Origin: Terriglobia bacterium
Lineage (GTDB): Bacteria; Acidobacteriota; Terriglobia; Bryobacterales; Bryobacteraceae
Direction: 5' to 3'
NCBI GenBank assembly: GCA_025350105.1
Contig: JANXYJ010000054.1
Span: forward strand, 1-47,467
DNA: 47,467 bases
Below the pieces are notes generated by a model that searched no databases, had not been told where the DNA came from, and worked only from the letters and a program-made list of their open reading frames with translations. The translations under genes and the position numbers were made by a program. Positions 1 to 8,464 of this stretch are shown here, in pieces (positions within the stretch are counted from its first letter, which is position 1; each line of letters starts with the position of its first letter).

Positions 1-850
1 TGTCGATCAGATCGCCTTCTTTAGAAATGCCTTCGCCGTAGATGATGTCGAACTCCGCTTCGCGGAACGGCGGCGCCATTTTGTTCTTCACGATTTTGAT
101 CTTGGTGCGATTGCCGGTAACCACTTCGCCTTCTTTAATCGCGGCGATGCGGCGAATGTCGGCCCTGACACTGGAATAAAATTTCAAAGCCCGGCCACCG
201 GTGGTGGTCTCCGGGCTGCCGAACATCACGCCGATTTTTTCGCGAATCTGGTTGATGAAAATCAAACACGTGTTTGATTTTGACACGATGCCGGTGAGTT
301 TGCGCATGGCCTGCGACATCAGCCGGGCGTGCACACCCATGAAGCTATCGCCCATTTCGCCATCCAACTCCGCCTTAGGTACAAGAGCTGCGACGGAGTC
401 TACCACCAGCACGTCAATCGATCCCGACGTGATCAATGCGTTGGTAATTTCGAGCGCCTGTTCACCGTAATCGGGCTGTGAGACCAGCAGATTATCCACA
501 TCCACGCCCAGCTTTTTCGCATAGACGGGATCGAGGGCGTGTTCGACGTCGATGTACGCCGCCATCCCGCCGACTTTCTGCGCCTCCGCCACCACTTGCA
601 ATGCAACCGTGGTTTTTCCCGAGGATTCAGGCCCAAAAATCTCGGAAATGCGCCCGCGCGGAAAGCCGCCAATGCCCAGCGCGTAATCCACCGAAATAGA
701 GCCCGACGAAATAGACGGCACCGCATTCACCGGCTGCCCGCCCAAGCGCAGAATGGAGCCTTTGCCGAACTGCTTTTCAATCTGGCCTAGTGTGGCGCTG
801 AGGGCACGCGCGCGTTCTTTTTCGTCCGGTTTTGCGTCGGCTCTATCCAT
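1..850 (-). CDS. recA: RecA recombinase (5' part, runs off the window)
   Basis: DNA-dependent ATPase for homologous recombination and the SOS response. About 283 N-terminal codons are present; the 3' end lies beyond base 1. The Walker A motif GPESSGKT is at residues 73-80, followed by the typical RecA segments [26 protein letters not shown] and [12 protein letters not shown]. The ATG at 848-850 is preceded, in the minus direction, by an AAAGGAG ribosome site about 10 nt away. The gene stands alone with a good promoter candidate about 100 nt upstream. No recognised LexA operator was found, though the operator of this phylum may differ from known ones. Identification is essentially certain. Confidence 0.98.
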   Translation of the reverse strand, partial: MDRADAKPDEKERARALSATLGQIEKQFGKGSILRLGGQPVNAVPSISSGSISVDYALGIGGFPRGRISEIFGPESSGKTTVALQVVAEAQKVGGMAAYIDVEHALDPVYAKKLGVDVDNLLVSQPDYGEQALEITNALITSGSIDVLVVDSVAALVPKAELDGEMGDSFMGVHARLMSQAMRKLTGIVSKSNTCLIFINQIREKIGVMFGSPETTTGGRALKFYSSVRADIRRIAAIKEGEVVTGNRTKIKIVKNKMAPPFREAEFDIIYGEGISKEGDLID

Positions 851-953
851 GGTGGGTGGGCTCCTTTGGTGGAACAGTACTCGGGGGGAGATCTTGATTA
901 TAGCGTGGCGAGTTGGGTTGGCCGAGAGAATTGGATAGCCCCGTCATACAAAT

Positions 954-982
954 ATTATACGGCGAAGAAAAGGCGAATGCAA
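954..982 (-). promoter_or_regulatory. Candidate sigma-70 promoter of recA
   Basis: On the minus strand a TTGCAT hexamer (977-982) is followed after exactly 17 bp by a perfect TATAAT (954-959). This predicts a start near 947 and a leader of about 97 nt before recA. The stretch 851-1173 holds nothing else I can recognise. Confidence 0.65.
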
Positions 983-1173
983 GTATGCCGCCATAATTTC
1001 GTTAGGTGCAACTCGGGTTTTCCTTAGGGAGAATGCTGGCATGCGGGCGTTACTTTGTTTGTGTGCCGGTACGAAAGAACTATTTGTACTGGTACTATCT
1101 AAGTAGATTCGGTATGCCAGCTCCCGCTTTTGCCCTAGAAGGGCGGCAAGAGTCCCAGTCGATAACCGATGGG

Positions 1174-1347
1174 ATGAAAGCCACCACAAAGCAACGCTGT
1201 GACGATCCGCCGAAATTGGGTTTCGTTGAGCGCTACAGACTTCTGCTTCTGACTAGCCCCTTGCTGATGGCCGTTCTGACCATCATATTCAGATCCGCCA
1301 GTAGGGACTTTCGGGAAGCAACTGATTTGATTTTTCCCCCAAGATGA
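1174..1347 (+). CDS. Small single-pass membrane protein, unknown
   Basis: A 57-residue protein starting at the ATG at 1174. A longer reading from 1006 is possible, but its extra N-terminus looks non-coding. There is one strongly hydrophobic segment (RLLLLTSPLLMAVLTIIF, about residues 21-38) after a charged, lysine-rich N-terminus. The stop overlaps the start of the next gene (ATGA at 1344-1347), which implies translational coupling. I do not recognise the family. The ribosome site is weak, so the start is uncertain. Confidence 0.45.
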   Translation: MKATTKQRCDDPPKLGFVERYRLLLLTSPLLMAVLTIIFRSASRDFREATDLIFPPR

Positions 1348-1655
1348 CTCCGCAGGCCGTTGCGGCAGTAGTGAGCAACGACACGACTGTAAAGCCGTCT
1401 CATCGAATTAATTTTTGCTGGGGTTGTCTCGGCGCTCTGATTGGCCCACTATTGTCCTTGTACAAAGCCGTTGAGGCGGGTCAACTACCAAGCCATATTT
1501 GGCTATATTATCCGGTTCTGGTGATCTGGATCTTGGTGTCTGGAGCCTTTGCCATTGCGTGGAAACCTGACTCGGAATGGAAAGCGATATGGGTGGGAGC
1601 ATCGGTCCCTGCCCTAGCCGCATCAATGATCGCAACGCCCTTGATTCATCAATAG
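1344..1655 (+). CDS. Small membrane protein, unknown
   Basis: A 103-residue protein with about three hydrophobic segments (around residues 26-40, 50-70 and 82-100), consistent with an inner-membrane protein. Its ATG overlaps the stop of the upstream small membrane-protein gene by four bases, so the two are probably made together and may form a complex. The 3' end abuts a convergent gene only 4 bp away. No motif or family is recognised. The amino-acid composition and the coupling make it more likely a real gene than a chance frame. Confidence 0.55.
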   Translation: MTPQAVAAVVSNDTTVKPSHRINFCWGCLGALIGPLLSLYKAVEAGQLPSHIWLYYPVLVIWILVSGAFAIAWKPDSEWKAIWVGASVPALAASMIATPLIHQ

Positions 1656-1659
1656 ATGT

Positions 1660-2076
1660 CTAGCCTTGCGCTAACCGCAAATCGTCTTCCAGTTCGTAGA
1701 TGCGATCTTCCAGCGGACGCGTAGGTGCGTTGGCGGCTTTGGCTTCCTCCAGCTTCCGCTTAGCGGTAGCCAAGCGTTTTTGCAGTCCGGCGACTTTGCG
1801 ATTGGGCTTGGCCGCTTCCACCACAGGCGCAGCTTTCTTGGCGGGCGCGGCTTTCTTGCTTGCCGTCTTGGCCCGGGCGTGCGCTTTGTAGCGAAACGCC
1901 GTGATGGCGGGCGGCGGTTTCAGGGGCTTGCCGAAGTCGGCGCGGTAATCGTCCCCAATGCGCGCGGCCTCCAATAACAAATCGCGGAAGCGGACCTCCA
2001 TGGCCTGCTTGGCTTTCAATCGCAGGCTATCGCCGCGTTCTTTCCACTCTTGATATTCGCTGATGATGTCGGGCAT
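1660..2076 (-). CDS. Lys/Ala-rich hypothetical protein with C-terminal coiled coil
   Basis: 138 residues. The N-terminal 60 residues are mixed helical (YQEWKERGDSLRLKAKQAM). A low-complexity Ala/Lys/Pro linker follows (about 68-90, KKAAPAKKAAP), and then a heptad-like charged coiled coil ends the protein (about 95-136). The basic linker suggests nucleic-acid binding or a nucleoid-associated role, but that is inference from composition only. The gene is convergent with the small membrane-protein pair and lies 27 bp from the thiG stop on the same strand. The family is not recognised. Confidence 0.6.
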   Translation of the reverse strand: MPDIISEYQEWKERGDSLRLKAKQAMEVRFRDLLLEAARIGDDYRADFGKPLKPPPAITAFRYKAHARAKTASKKAAPAKKAAPVVEAAKPNRKVAGLQKRLATAKRKLEEAKAANAPTRPLEDRIYELEDDLRLAQG

Positions 2077-2102
2077 GATTTATTTTTAGACTGATGTCAA
2101 GT

Positions 2103-2960
2103 CTACCGAATTACGCCCGCCAGCGGACTACTGGCCGAGGCGTACAGCTTCTTTGGCATCCGCCCCGCCAAAAACGCATGGCGGCCGGCTTGCACAGCCA
2201 GGTTCATGGCGGTGGCCATAGTGACGGAGTCCTCGGCTTCGGCAATCGCTGTGTTCATCAGGACGCCGTCGAAACCCAACTCCATGGCAATGGCGGCGTC
2301 GGAGGCGGTGCCCACGCCAGCGTCCACAATCAGTGGAACTTCGCTGATCATCTCGCGCATGATGCGCAGGTTGGTCAAATTCTGAATGCCCAGGCCGCTG
2401 CCGATGGGCGCGCCCAAAGGCATGACGGCGGCGGCTCCGGCGTCGATCAGGCGGCGGGCGTTCACCAGATCGTCATTGGTATACGGCAGTACGACGAACC
2501 CTTCCTTGGCCAGCACGCGGGTGGCTTCCACCAGGCCCTGGTTGTCGGGGAACAGGGTGCGTTCGTCGCCGATCACCTCCAGTTTGACCCAATTCGATAG
2601 GCCCACTTCGCGGCCCAGGCGAGCGGTACGGATGGCTTCCTCGGCGGTGTAACACGCGGCGGTGTTGGGCAGCAGCATGATCTTGCCGCGGTCAATGTAG
2701 TCGATGAGCGAATCACCGGAATGAACCGCGGACTTGTCAAGATTCACCCGGCGTACGGCGACGGTGACCACTTCCGCTCCGCTGGCCTGATGGCAACGCG
2801 CCATTTCCTGGAAACTGCGATATTTTCCGGTGCCCACAAAGAGGCGGGAATGAAACGGGCGGCCGGCGATGGTTAGAGTATCGATTGTTAAAGTATTGGT
2901 GGTTAAAGTATTGGTGGTTAGAGGATCGGTGTTGCGGGGGCCGGCGGCAGGGGGGTTCAT
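2103..2960 (-). CDS. thiG: Thiazole synthase ThiG
   Basis: Forms the thiazole-phosphate ring of thiamine from 1-deoxy-D-xylulose 5-phosphate, dehydroglycine and ThiS thiocarboxylate. Family landmarks are [10 protein letters not shown] (41-50), [11 protein letters not shown] (about 99-109), WVKLEVIGD (with Lys126 as the expected Schiff-base lysine), and the C-terminal [19 protein letters not shown]. At 285 residues it is about 25 longer than usual. The excess is an N-terminal pentapeptide repeat ([10 protein letters not shown]) encoded by a 15-bp tandem array. An AGGAG lies almost against the start codon. No thiS, thiO or thiE gene is adjacent, and no TPP riboswitch motif was recognised upstream. 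Confidence 0.95.
   Translation of the reverse strand: MNPPAAGPRNTDPLTTNTLTTNTLTIDTLTIAGRPFHSRLFVGTGKYRSFQEMARCHQASGAEVVTVAVRRVNLDKSAVHSGDSLIDYIDRGKIMLLPNTAACYTAEEAIRTARLGREVGLSNWVKLEVIGDERTLFPDNQGLVEATRVLAKEGFVVLPYTNDDLVNARRLIDAGAAAVMPLGAPIGSGLGIQNLTNLRIMREMISEVPLIVDAGVGTASDAAIAMELGFDGVLMNTAIAEAEDSVTMATAMNLAVQAGRHAFLAGRMPKKLYASASSPLAGVIR
2872..2931. repeat. Four 15-bp tandem units at the 5' end of thiG
   Basis: Units GTTAGAGTATCGATT, GTTAAAGTATTGGTG (twice, identical) and GTTAGAGGATCGGTG run head to tail. Read on the minus strand they encode a repeated [10 protein letters not shown] peptide before the conserved ThiG fold. Confidence 0.9.
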
Positions 2961-3116
2961 ACTCCTAGTTTACTGCGCCTTTTGCGCCCGCAACCTACCC
3001 CAACCCGGCTTCAGATTTACCGGGCAAGATGCCCGCGTGAGCTCCGCGAAAACTCCGCCGTGCCCCTGTAGGAAATGCTTACCGATACCGATGTAGCGAA
3101 AGAGTGAATAAATAGG

Positions 3117-3150
3117 TCCGGCCAACACCAGGAGAGCCGGAGCGTCGTTT
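3117..3150 (+). promoter_or_regulatory. Hairpin in the cpaB leader
   Basis: TCCGGC (3117-3122) pairs with GCCGGA (3136-3141) and is followed within a few bases by a run of five T. It could be a weak attenuator or terminator ahead of cpaB. The stem is short, so this is tentative. The rest of 2961-3172 shows nothing clear. Confidence 0.3.
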
Positions 3151-3172
3151 TTGAAACCAGGGCAGCTTCATT

Positions 3173-3868
3173 ATGAAAAAAGACAGCTTAGTCAAACTTG
3201 TGGCGCTGGCATTGGTGGTGGCCACTGTCGCAACGGTGTTTTACGCGTTGTACATGAATAACCGGGCCAACGGCGCGGTTCCGGAAGCCACTTTGGTGGT
3301 GGCGGCGAAGCCCTTGAAACCAGGAATGGTGCTGGTGGCGGCGGACTTGAAGACGGTGGCGTGGCCAGCGGGTCAGTTGCCGAAAGACGGTTATCAAAAA
3401 CCGGAGCAGTTGGTGGGCAGCACGGTGTTCGATCCGATTGGCGAGCAGGAACCGGTGCTGGGCAGCCGGTTGGCGGCGGCGAAAGATCATGAAACCGGCG
3501 GCGTGCCGGCGGGTATGCGCGCGGTATCGGTGCACGTTACCGATTCCACGGGTGTTTTGGCGCTATTGCGCAGCGGGCAACGGGTGGACGTGCAGGTGGT
3601 GATGGGCCGGGGAAACGGCGGAGACACGCTGGTGCGCACGGCACTGGAAGATCTGGCGGTGTTTTCGGTGACGCCGCAAGCGGAGCAAAGCTCGCAGGGG
3701 CAGAATCTGCCGGTGGTGACGCTGCTGGCCAAGCCGGTGGAGGCAGACTTATTGGCCGCGGCCGATTCCGGCGCCCGGGTACGCTTGACGCTGCGCAATC
3801 CTCTGGATAAGGCTCCGCAGACGCACGGATTGCTGTCGTTGAGTACGGTAGTTCGCGGCGGGCAGTAA
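3173..3868 (+). CDS. cpaB: Flp pilus assembly protein CpaB/RcpC
   Basis: 231 residues. There is one N-terminal membrane anchor (about 8-28), then an SAF-like region (LVVAAKPLKPGMVLVAADL, about 41-60) and a CpaB/RcpC domain containing GMRAVSVHV. The family takes part in Flp/Tad pilus assembly in the periplasm, probably at the secretin-peptidoglycan level. It is followed after 27 bp by tadB and tadC on the same strand, so an operon is likely. The secretin (cpaC/rcpA) and ATPase (tadA/cpaF) genes that usually separate cpaB from tadB are missing here. Confidence 0.88.
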   Translation: MKKDSLVKLVALALVVATVATVFYALYMNNRANGAVPEATLVVAAKPLKPGMVLVAADLKTVAWPAGQLPKDGYQKPEQLVGSTVFDPIGEQEPVLGSRLAAAKDHETGGVPAGMRAVSVHVTDSTGVLALLRSGQRVDVQVVMGRGNGGDTLVRTALEDLAVFSVTPQAEQSSQGQNLPVVTLLAKPVEADLLAAADSGARVRLTLRNPLDKAPQTHGLLSLSTVVRGGQ

Positions 3869-3895
3869 GTGGCCGCAGAGTAAGCAGAGGCTTTC

Positions 3896-4897
3896 ATGAT
3901 TCTGGCCACTTCGCTCGCATTTTTCCTGCTGGCATTCCTGCTGGCGTCCATCGCGGCAGCGGTTTTATATTTGGCTTTTCTGAAAATGAAAGCCGAAGAG
4001 TCGGAAGCCGCGCAGACCGAGGCCGCGCAGCGGCATTTTCAACCGGTAAGCAGAAGTGATGGCGAGATTGGCCTGACCGGCGAACTTTCCCCGCTGTTGC
4101 GCTCGGAACGGCTGAGCACCATAAATTTTTGGGATCACGTGCTGGCCCGCTTTAACTTTGGCGAGTTGCTGCAAACCCAACTGGAACAGGCGGAGCTGGA
4201 CTGGTCGGTGGGCCGCATCACCAGTCTGATGTTGTTTCTGGGCATCATCCTGATGTCCATCTGCCTGCGGTTTCTGCCCATTTGGATGGCCCTTCCCATT
4301 GGCGCCGGTGCATCTTTTGCGCCGTACGGGTATATGCTGCACAAGCGTTCGGTCCGGTTCCAGAAATTTCGCGATCATTTTCCGGATACGCTCGACTCGC
4401 TGGCGCGGGCGCTGCGGGCTGGCTATCCTTTATCCACCGCCATGGATATGATTGCGGGCGAAGCGGCGGTACCGGTTTCCGGTGAACTGAAGCGAACCTC
4501 CACCGAAGCGAATTTAGGACGCGGGTGGCCGCAAGCGCTGCAAAACCTGGGCCAGCGGGTGCCACTGCTGGAAGTGAATACTTTTATTGCGGCGGTGCAG
4601 TTACATTCACGCACCGGCGGGCGTTTAAGCGAAGTGATGGGCAATCTGGCGGAGCAGATGCGCGAAAGCCTGGCGCTGCAAGGCGAAGTTCGCGCTTTGG
4701 CCGCGCACGGAAAACTCACCGGCCTGATTCTCACCATTTTGCCCATGGGAATTGCGGCGATGATGCTGTGGGTAAGCCCCGGCTATATGCACATTCTGGT
4801 GGAGCATCCGCTGGGCAAAACCCTGATTGCCGCGGCCATTGGTTGTTTGGTGCTGGCGCATTTTGTGATTCGCAAGATCGTGGACATTCAAGTATGA
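3896..4897 (+). CDS. tadB: Tad pilus inner-membrane platform protein TadB (T2SS F family)
   Basis: 333 residues. There is an N-terminal membrane segment (2-28), a central pair of hydrophobic segments (about 104-150), a cytoplasmic GspF-like domain with FPDTLDSLARALRAGYPLSTA, and two C-terminal membrane segments. It is one half of the TadB/TadC platform that docks to the assembly ATPase. AGAGG precedes the ATG by about 6 nt. The stop overlaps the tadC start (ATGA at 4894-4897), indicating coupled translation and probably a fixed ratio of the two proteins. Confidence 0.88.
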   Translation: MILATSLAFFLLAFLLASIAAAVLYLAFLKMKAEESEAAQTEAAQRHFQPVSRSDGEIGLTGELSPLLRSERLSTINFWDHVLARFNFGELLQTQLEQAELDWSVGRITSLMLFLGIILMSICLRFLPIWMALPIGAGASFAPYGYMLHKRSVRFQKFRDHFPDTLDSLARALRAGYPLSTAMDMIAGEAAVPVSGELKRTSTEANLGRGWPQALQNLGQRVPLLEVNTFIAAVQLHSRTGGRLSEVMGNLAEQMRESLALQGEVRALAAHGKLTGLILTILPMGIAAMMLWVSPGYMHILVEHPLGKTLIAAAIGCLVLAHFVIRKIVDIQV

Positions 4898-5814
4898 CCA
4901 TCAGCGTTCTCGCGGGCCTATTCGTCTTCGTGCTGTGCGCGGTCACCGCCGCCGGATACGCGCTGGTGCTGCGGCCGGCCCGCATCGAATCCACCCAACC
5001 CACGCTGCCGGCGTCGCTCTCCTTTGACCAGGGCGAGTTGTCCACCACGCAAGCGGCCTTGGTGGATCTGCTGCGGATGATTGGCGAAATGGTACCGGTG
5101 CGCGGCGGGCAGGAGGAAGTGCGGCAGCAACTATCGGCAGCGGGTTACCGCTGGCCTTCGGCGGCGGCGATTTTCCTGGGCATCAAAGCGGCCTCCGCAT
5201 TGCTGTTTGGCGTGAGCTTTGCCTGGCTTTCCATGTTGCAGAGCGGCGAAGTGGGCGGGGTGCTTCTGTCGGGAATGGCGGGTTTGGGGCTGGGTTTTTT
5301 GCTGCCTGACCGCGTTTTGCGCGCCTTGGCTACCTCACGCAGCACGCGCTTGCGGCAGGCTCTGCCGGCGGCGCTGGATCTGATGGTACTGGCGATTGAA
5401 GCGGGCCAAGGATTGGATGCGGCTATTTTGGATACCAGCCGGGGTTTGCGCGCGACGCATCCGGATCTGGCATCCGAATTTACCCAATTGCATCTGGAAC
5501 TGCGCACCACCACTACCCGCGTGGAAGCGCTGAAAAACTTCGCCTCGCGCGGCCGCGATTCGGAATTGCGAAAGTTCGCCAACTTGCTGATCGACACGGA
5601 TCGCTTCGGGACCAGCCTGGGTCCGGCGCTAAAAACCCACGCCCGCTATTTGCGCATTCGCTTTCGGCAGAAAGCCCAGGAAACGGCGCGGAAAATTGGG
5701 ATCAAACTGATCTTTCCGGTTTTCTTCCTGATTTTTCCTTCGGTGATTCTGGTGACGCTGGGGCCGGCGGTGATGCAATTGATGGGGTCACTCAACTCGA
5801 TGTTCGGCATTTAG
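4894..5814 (+). CDS. tadC: Tad pilus inner-membrane platform protein TadC (T2SS F family)
   Basis: 306 residues from the ATG overlapping the tadB stop. It has an N-terminal membrane segment, a second hydrophobic pair (about 88-130), the GspF-type segment LRQALPAALDLMVLAIEAGQGLDAA, and a C-terminal KLIFPVFFLIFPSVILVTLGP membrane hairpin typical of TadC. It should heterodimerise with TadB. A longer overlapping frame starting upstream in tadB is rejected because it reads tadB out of frame. Confidence 0.88.
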   Translation: MTISVLAGLFVFVLCAVTAAGYALVLRPARIESTQPTLPASLSFDQGELSTTQAALVDLLRMIGEMVPVRGGQEEVRQQLSAAGYRWPSAAAIFLGIKAASALLFGVSFAWLSMLQSGEVGGVLLSGMAGLGLGFLLPDRVLRALATSRSTRLRQALPAALDLMVLAIEAGQGLDAAILDTSRGLRATHPDLASEFTQLHLELRTTTTRVEALKNFASRGRDSELRKFANLLIDTDRFGTSLGPALKTHARYLRIRFRQKAQETARKIGIKLIFPVFFLIFPSVILVTLGPAVMQLMGSLNSMFGI

Positions 5815-5907
5815 CTGCAGGCGAACCGGCTTTTCTTCTACCTTCTTTTCCCGCACTCCGCTAGACTGGTCTAAGAGCGATTTACGCCGTCGCCTCCGTA
5901 CCAGCCT

Positions 5908-7350
5908 GTGAACACAAAACGAGTTTGGTCCAACGCAAGCGCCGCCTTTCTCAACACGGCTTTCCCCAGCGCGGCTTTTCCCCTTGCGACTCTTATCCTA
6001 GCGGCCGTCATCCTTTTTACTGGTTGCCGCTCGCTTTTGCCCGCCGATAAAAATCATCCACTGGAATTCGCCTATGTTGGTCCGGCCACCGCTACGTTGC
6101 GGCAGGATTTGGCAGCGCGGTCGGACACAGTCACGACGGTAAAGCACGGCGAACGGCTGGAAATCATCGATACCCGCAGAAGATTGGTTCGGGTAAAGGC
6201 GGCCGATGGCGCCACCGGGTGGATCGATGCCAATCTGCTGCTGACACAGGAGCAGATGCAGGAACTGACCCGCATTTCCGCTTTGGCAGGAGCCCTGCCA
6301 TCGCAAGGAAAAGCCAATGTAAGTGACGCGCTGAATGGGCACACCGAACCCTACCGCCAGGCGCCCAGCCTGTTCCAGGTGCCGGAGAACGGCAAGGTGG
6401 AAGTATTGGCGCACCGAATCGCGGCACGCGTGGGGCGAACTTCGCCGGTGGCGGTGGCGCTGCAGCCTAAACCGGTACCTAAACCAGCGGTGAAATCCAA
6501 GAAGGGCAAGCGCGAGGAGGCAGCCGCGCCGATTGCACCCGCTGCGGCAAACGCGAATACCGGCAACACCAAAGAGCCTGCTGCCCCGCCGGTCTTCGAG
6601 GACTGGAGCCTGGTGCGCAGCGAAGACGGCCAGGCTGGCTGGGCCTTGTCGCGCATGTTGTACATGGAGATTCCCGACGAGGTGATTCGCTACACCGGTG
6701 GCAACCGGGTGACGGCGTATCTGGATCTGGGCGAGGTGGAAGACGAGGGCCGCAACAAACACAACTGGGTGTGGACCACCACCAGCGGCCGCGGCAAGCC
6801 TTACGACTTTGACAGCTTCCGCGTGCTGATCTGGAATCCGGTAAAGCATCGTTATGAAACGGCGCTCGCCGAACACGACCTGGAAGGGCATTATCCGCTG
6901 AGGGCGCTGGGCGAGCCGGTACTGCAGGCCGCAACGATGCCGCCAACTTCGGAGGCAGGACCAGCGTCTGGGTCCGCCTCACCGTCAACACCGGTACAAG
7001 ACTCAGTGAAGCCAGTGCCGCCGAAAAACCTTTACGACCCCGTGAGGGGCCGCCGCTTTTCGCTGGCGGTGAAGGATCAGCGCGATGGACAAACTTATTT
7101 ACGCAGCTATGAATTACTGGGGCGGCGCGTAAAACTACTTGCGAAGGTTGCGATTGCGGCTGCGCCCGAAGTAGAAGCGCAAACCACCGGCGCGGCATCG
7201 CGTGCCGGGCTGGCCACTCACATAGCGGACCAAACACATAACCCAACACCTAACCAAACACATAACCAAACACATAACGACGCGACAAGCGAGACACCAA
7301 ATTCGCATGCGGGCTGGTGGGACCGCGCCAAGAGCTGGTTGGGCAAGTAG
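5908..7350 (+). CDS. SH3b-domain lipoprotein
   Basis: 480 residues from a GTG start. The signal peptide ends in a lipobox (LFTGC, Cys40), so the protein is probably lipid-anchored. A bacterial SH3-like domain covers about residues 58-112 (TVKHGERLEIIDTRRRLVRV...GATGWIDANLLL). A second, split SH3-like segment runs about 155-250, interrupted by a Lys/Pro/Ala linker. The C-terminal domain (about 255-410) is not recognised. The tail carries a QTHN tetrapeptide array. Bacterial SH3 domains often bind peptidoglycan, so an envelope role is likely, but the precise function is unknown. The signal peptide itself shows decayed 15-bp periodicity (5941-6000). Confidence 0.75.
   Translation: MNTKRVWSNASAAFLNTAFPSAAFPLATLILAAVILFTGCRSLLPADKNHPLEFAYVGPATATLRQDLAARSDTVTTVKHGERLEIIDTRRRLVRVKAADGATGWIDANLLLTQEQMQELTRISALAGALPSQGKANVSDALNGHTEPYRQAPSLFQVPENGKVEVLAHRIAARVGRTSPVAVALQPKPVPKPAVKSKKGKREEAAAPIAPAAANANTGNTKEPAAPPVFEDWSLVRSEDGQAGWALSRMLYMEIPDEVIRYTGGNRVTAYLDLGEVEDEGRNKHNWVWTTTSGRGKPYDFDSFRVLIWNPVKHRYETALAEHDLEGHYPLRALGEPVLQAATMPPTSEAGPASGSASPSTPVQDSVKPVPPKNLYDPVRGRRFSLAVKDQRDGQTYLRSYELLGRRVKLLAKVAIAAAPEVEAQTTGAASRAGLATHIADQTHNPTPNQTHNQTHNDATSETPNSHAGWWDRAKSWLGK
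5941..6000. repeat. Decayed 15-bp periodicity in a signal-peptide coding region
   Basis: Four consecutive 15-mers encode AAFLN, TAFPS, AAFPL and ATLIL. Only the middle units are clearly alike, so this is either an old tandem duplication or chance within a hydrophobic signal peptide. Confidence 0.45.
7231..7278. repeat. Four 12-bp tandem units
   Basis: Units CAAACACATAAC, CCAACACCTAAC, CAAACACATAAC and CAAACACATAAC encode QTHN-PTPN-QTHN-QTHN near the C-terminus of the SH3b lipoprotein. Confidence 0.9.
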
Positions 7351-7367
7351 ATTGTTTTCGAAGACCG

Positions 7368-7391
7368 GTTACTGCTTCTTGAAGTAGTAAC
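7368..7391. terminator. Perfect hairpin between convergent genes
   Basis: GTTACTGCTTC (7368-7378) and GAAGTAGTAAC (7381-7391) can pair over 11 positions, with one G-T pair. The hairpin spans the stop of the minus-strand barrel gene, 18 bp past the plus-strand stop. There is no T-run, so terminator function is only possible. Confidence 0.35.
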
Positions 7392-8364
7392 GAACCGCCA
7401 GAAACGGGCCGGTGACGGTGGCGGTGTTAAATTGTACGCCCTTGGGTGAGGTCTTGAAGTGCATGTAGCGGTCCCCCAGAATCACTTCCATGTGGCCCCT
7501 CCGGTAGGCGATTTCGCCTTCCGCGTCGACGATGGCGGGGCCGTGCAGAAGGCCAAAGCCTGAGCCCTTGGCTTCCCAACGAAAATGCCGGGAAACGGTT
7601 TGCTCAATGCCCAAACCGAAAGACGGCAGGTTCAACGAGTGGGTTCCCAACGCCTGGTTGGGCTGATAGGTGGTGAGGGTGTCGTCGGTTGGCGTGAAAT
7701 CGATCAACTGGTTGGTTACGCTGATGCGCTGGAATTCCCACAGCGTCTTCAAACGTACCTCAGAATTTTGGCGGCGCCAGAAGTAGGTCAAATAATCGTA
7801 GGAAAATTTGAAGTTTTCCAGCTTGTGGTAGGCCGAGACGGGGTCGCCCGCGGGGTTGATGGTTTGCGGCCCGGTGAACTCCACGCCATACAGGTTCAGG
7901 TTTTGATGGGCGTTGGTGCCGGAAGTGTGTTTTTCCTGAAAGTAGGAAACGCGAAGGGTGCCATTGGCGAGGGGAACATTCACCTTCATACCAAAGCCGT
8001 TGCGCGCCGGACTGGGGTATTTGAAATTGCCAGGGTCGTTCTGATTGTCGGCCTTGCCCTCCAGAATTTGCACGTTGCCGCCGGTACGCCAGTAAAAGGG
8101 CTCGATGGAGAATCCCGCGCCGGTGTTTACTTTCGATGGCACTTCGCGCGGGGCCGCCAGTTTGGCGCCGGTTTGAACCGTAGGCGTTTCGGCACCCGGC
8201 AATTGGGTATCAGCAGCGGGAGCCGGTGTCGCCGGAGCGGATGTTGCCGGAGCGGATGTTGCGGGAGCGGATGTTGGCCCAGGTGAGGGTGTTGGTGGGG
8301 CTTGTGCCTGGGACCAAACCGCAGGCGACAGCAGAGCAACACACAACATACCGGCATACAGCAT
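7369..8364 (-). CDS. Putative outer-membrane beta-barrel protein
   Basis: 331 residues from the ATG at 8362-8364, which gives a clean signal peptide (MLYAGMLCVALLSPAVWSQA). A Pro/Ala/Ser-rich linker follows (about 22-45, with a TSAPA repeat). The rest consists of alternating, aromatic-rich strands (FSIEPFYWRTG, LRVSYFQEKHTS, FKFSYDYLTYFWRRQ, FRWEAKGSGFGLLHG) and ends in AVRYYFKKQ, consistent with a small barrel. No family is recognised. The frame continues upstream to 8511, but that N-terminus is charged and would bury the signal peptide. Confidence 0.7.
   Translation of the reverse strand: MLYAGMLCVALLSPAVWSQAQAPPTPSPGPTSAPATSAPATSAPATPAPAADTQLPGAETPTVQTGAKLAAPREVPSKVNTGAGFSIEPFYWRTGGNVQILEGKADNQNDPGNFKYPSPARNGFGMKVNVPLANGTLRVSYFQEKHTSGTNAHQNLNLYGVEFTGPQTINPAGDPVSAYHKLENFKFSYDYLTYFWRRQNSEVRLKTLWEFQRISVTNQLIDFTPTDDTLTTYQPNQALGTHSLNLPSFGLGIEQTVSRHFRWEAKGSGFGLLHGPAIVDAEGEIAYRRGHMEVILGDRYMHFKTSPKGVQFNTATVTGPFLAVRYYFKKQ
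8231..8275. repeat. Three 15-bp tandem units
   Basis: GCCGGAGCGGATGTT twice, then GCGGGAGCGGATGTT. On the minus strand these encode the TSAPA linker of the beta-barrel candidate. Confidence 0.9.
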
Positions 8365-8464
8365 GGAAATGAGAGAGCTAGTAGAACGGGTCTTCAGGAG
8401 AAACCTCACACGAATTCGAAAGAATGTTTTATTGAGTTTAGCAAAGCCAGCAACCTCTTTAGGT

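Noticed and set aside
851-1000. LexA operator upstream of recA
   Set aside because: No CTGT-N8-ACAG or GAAC-N4-GTTC match; only a partial GAAC half-site at 872-875.
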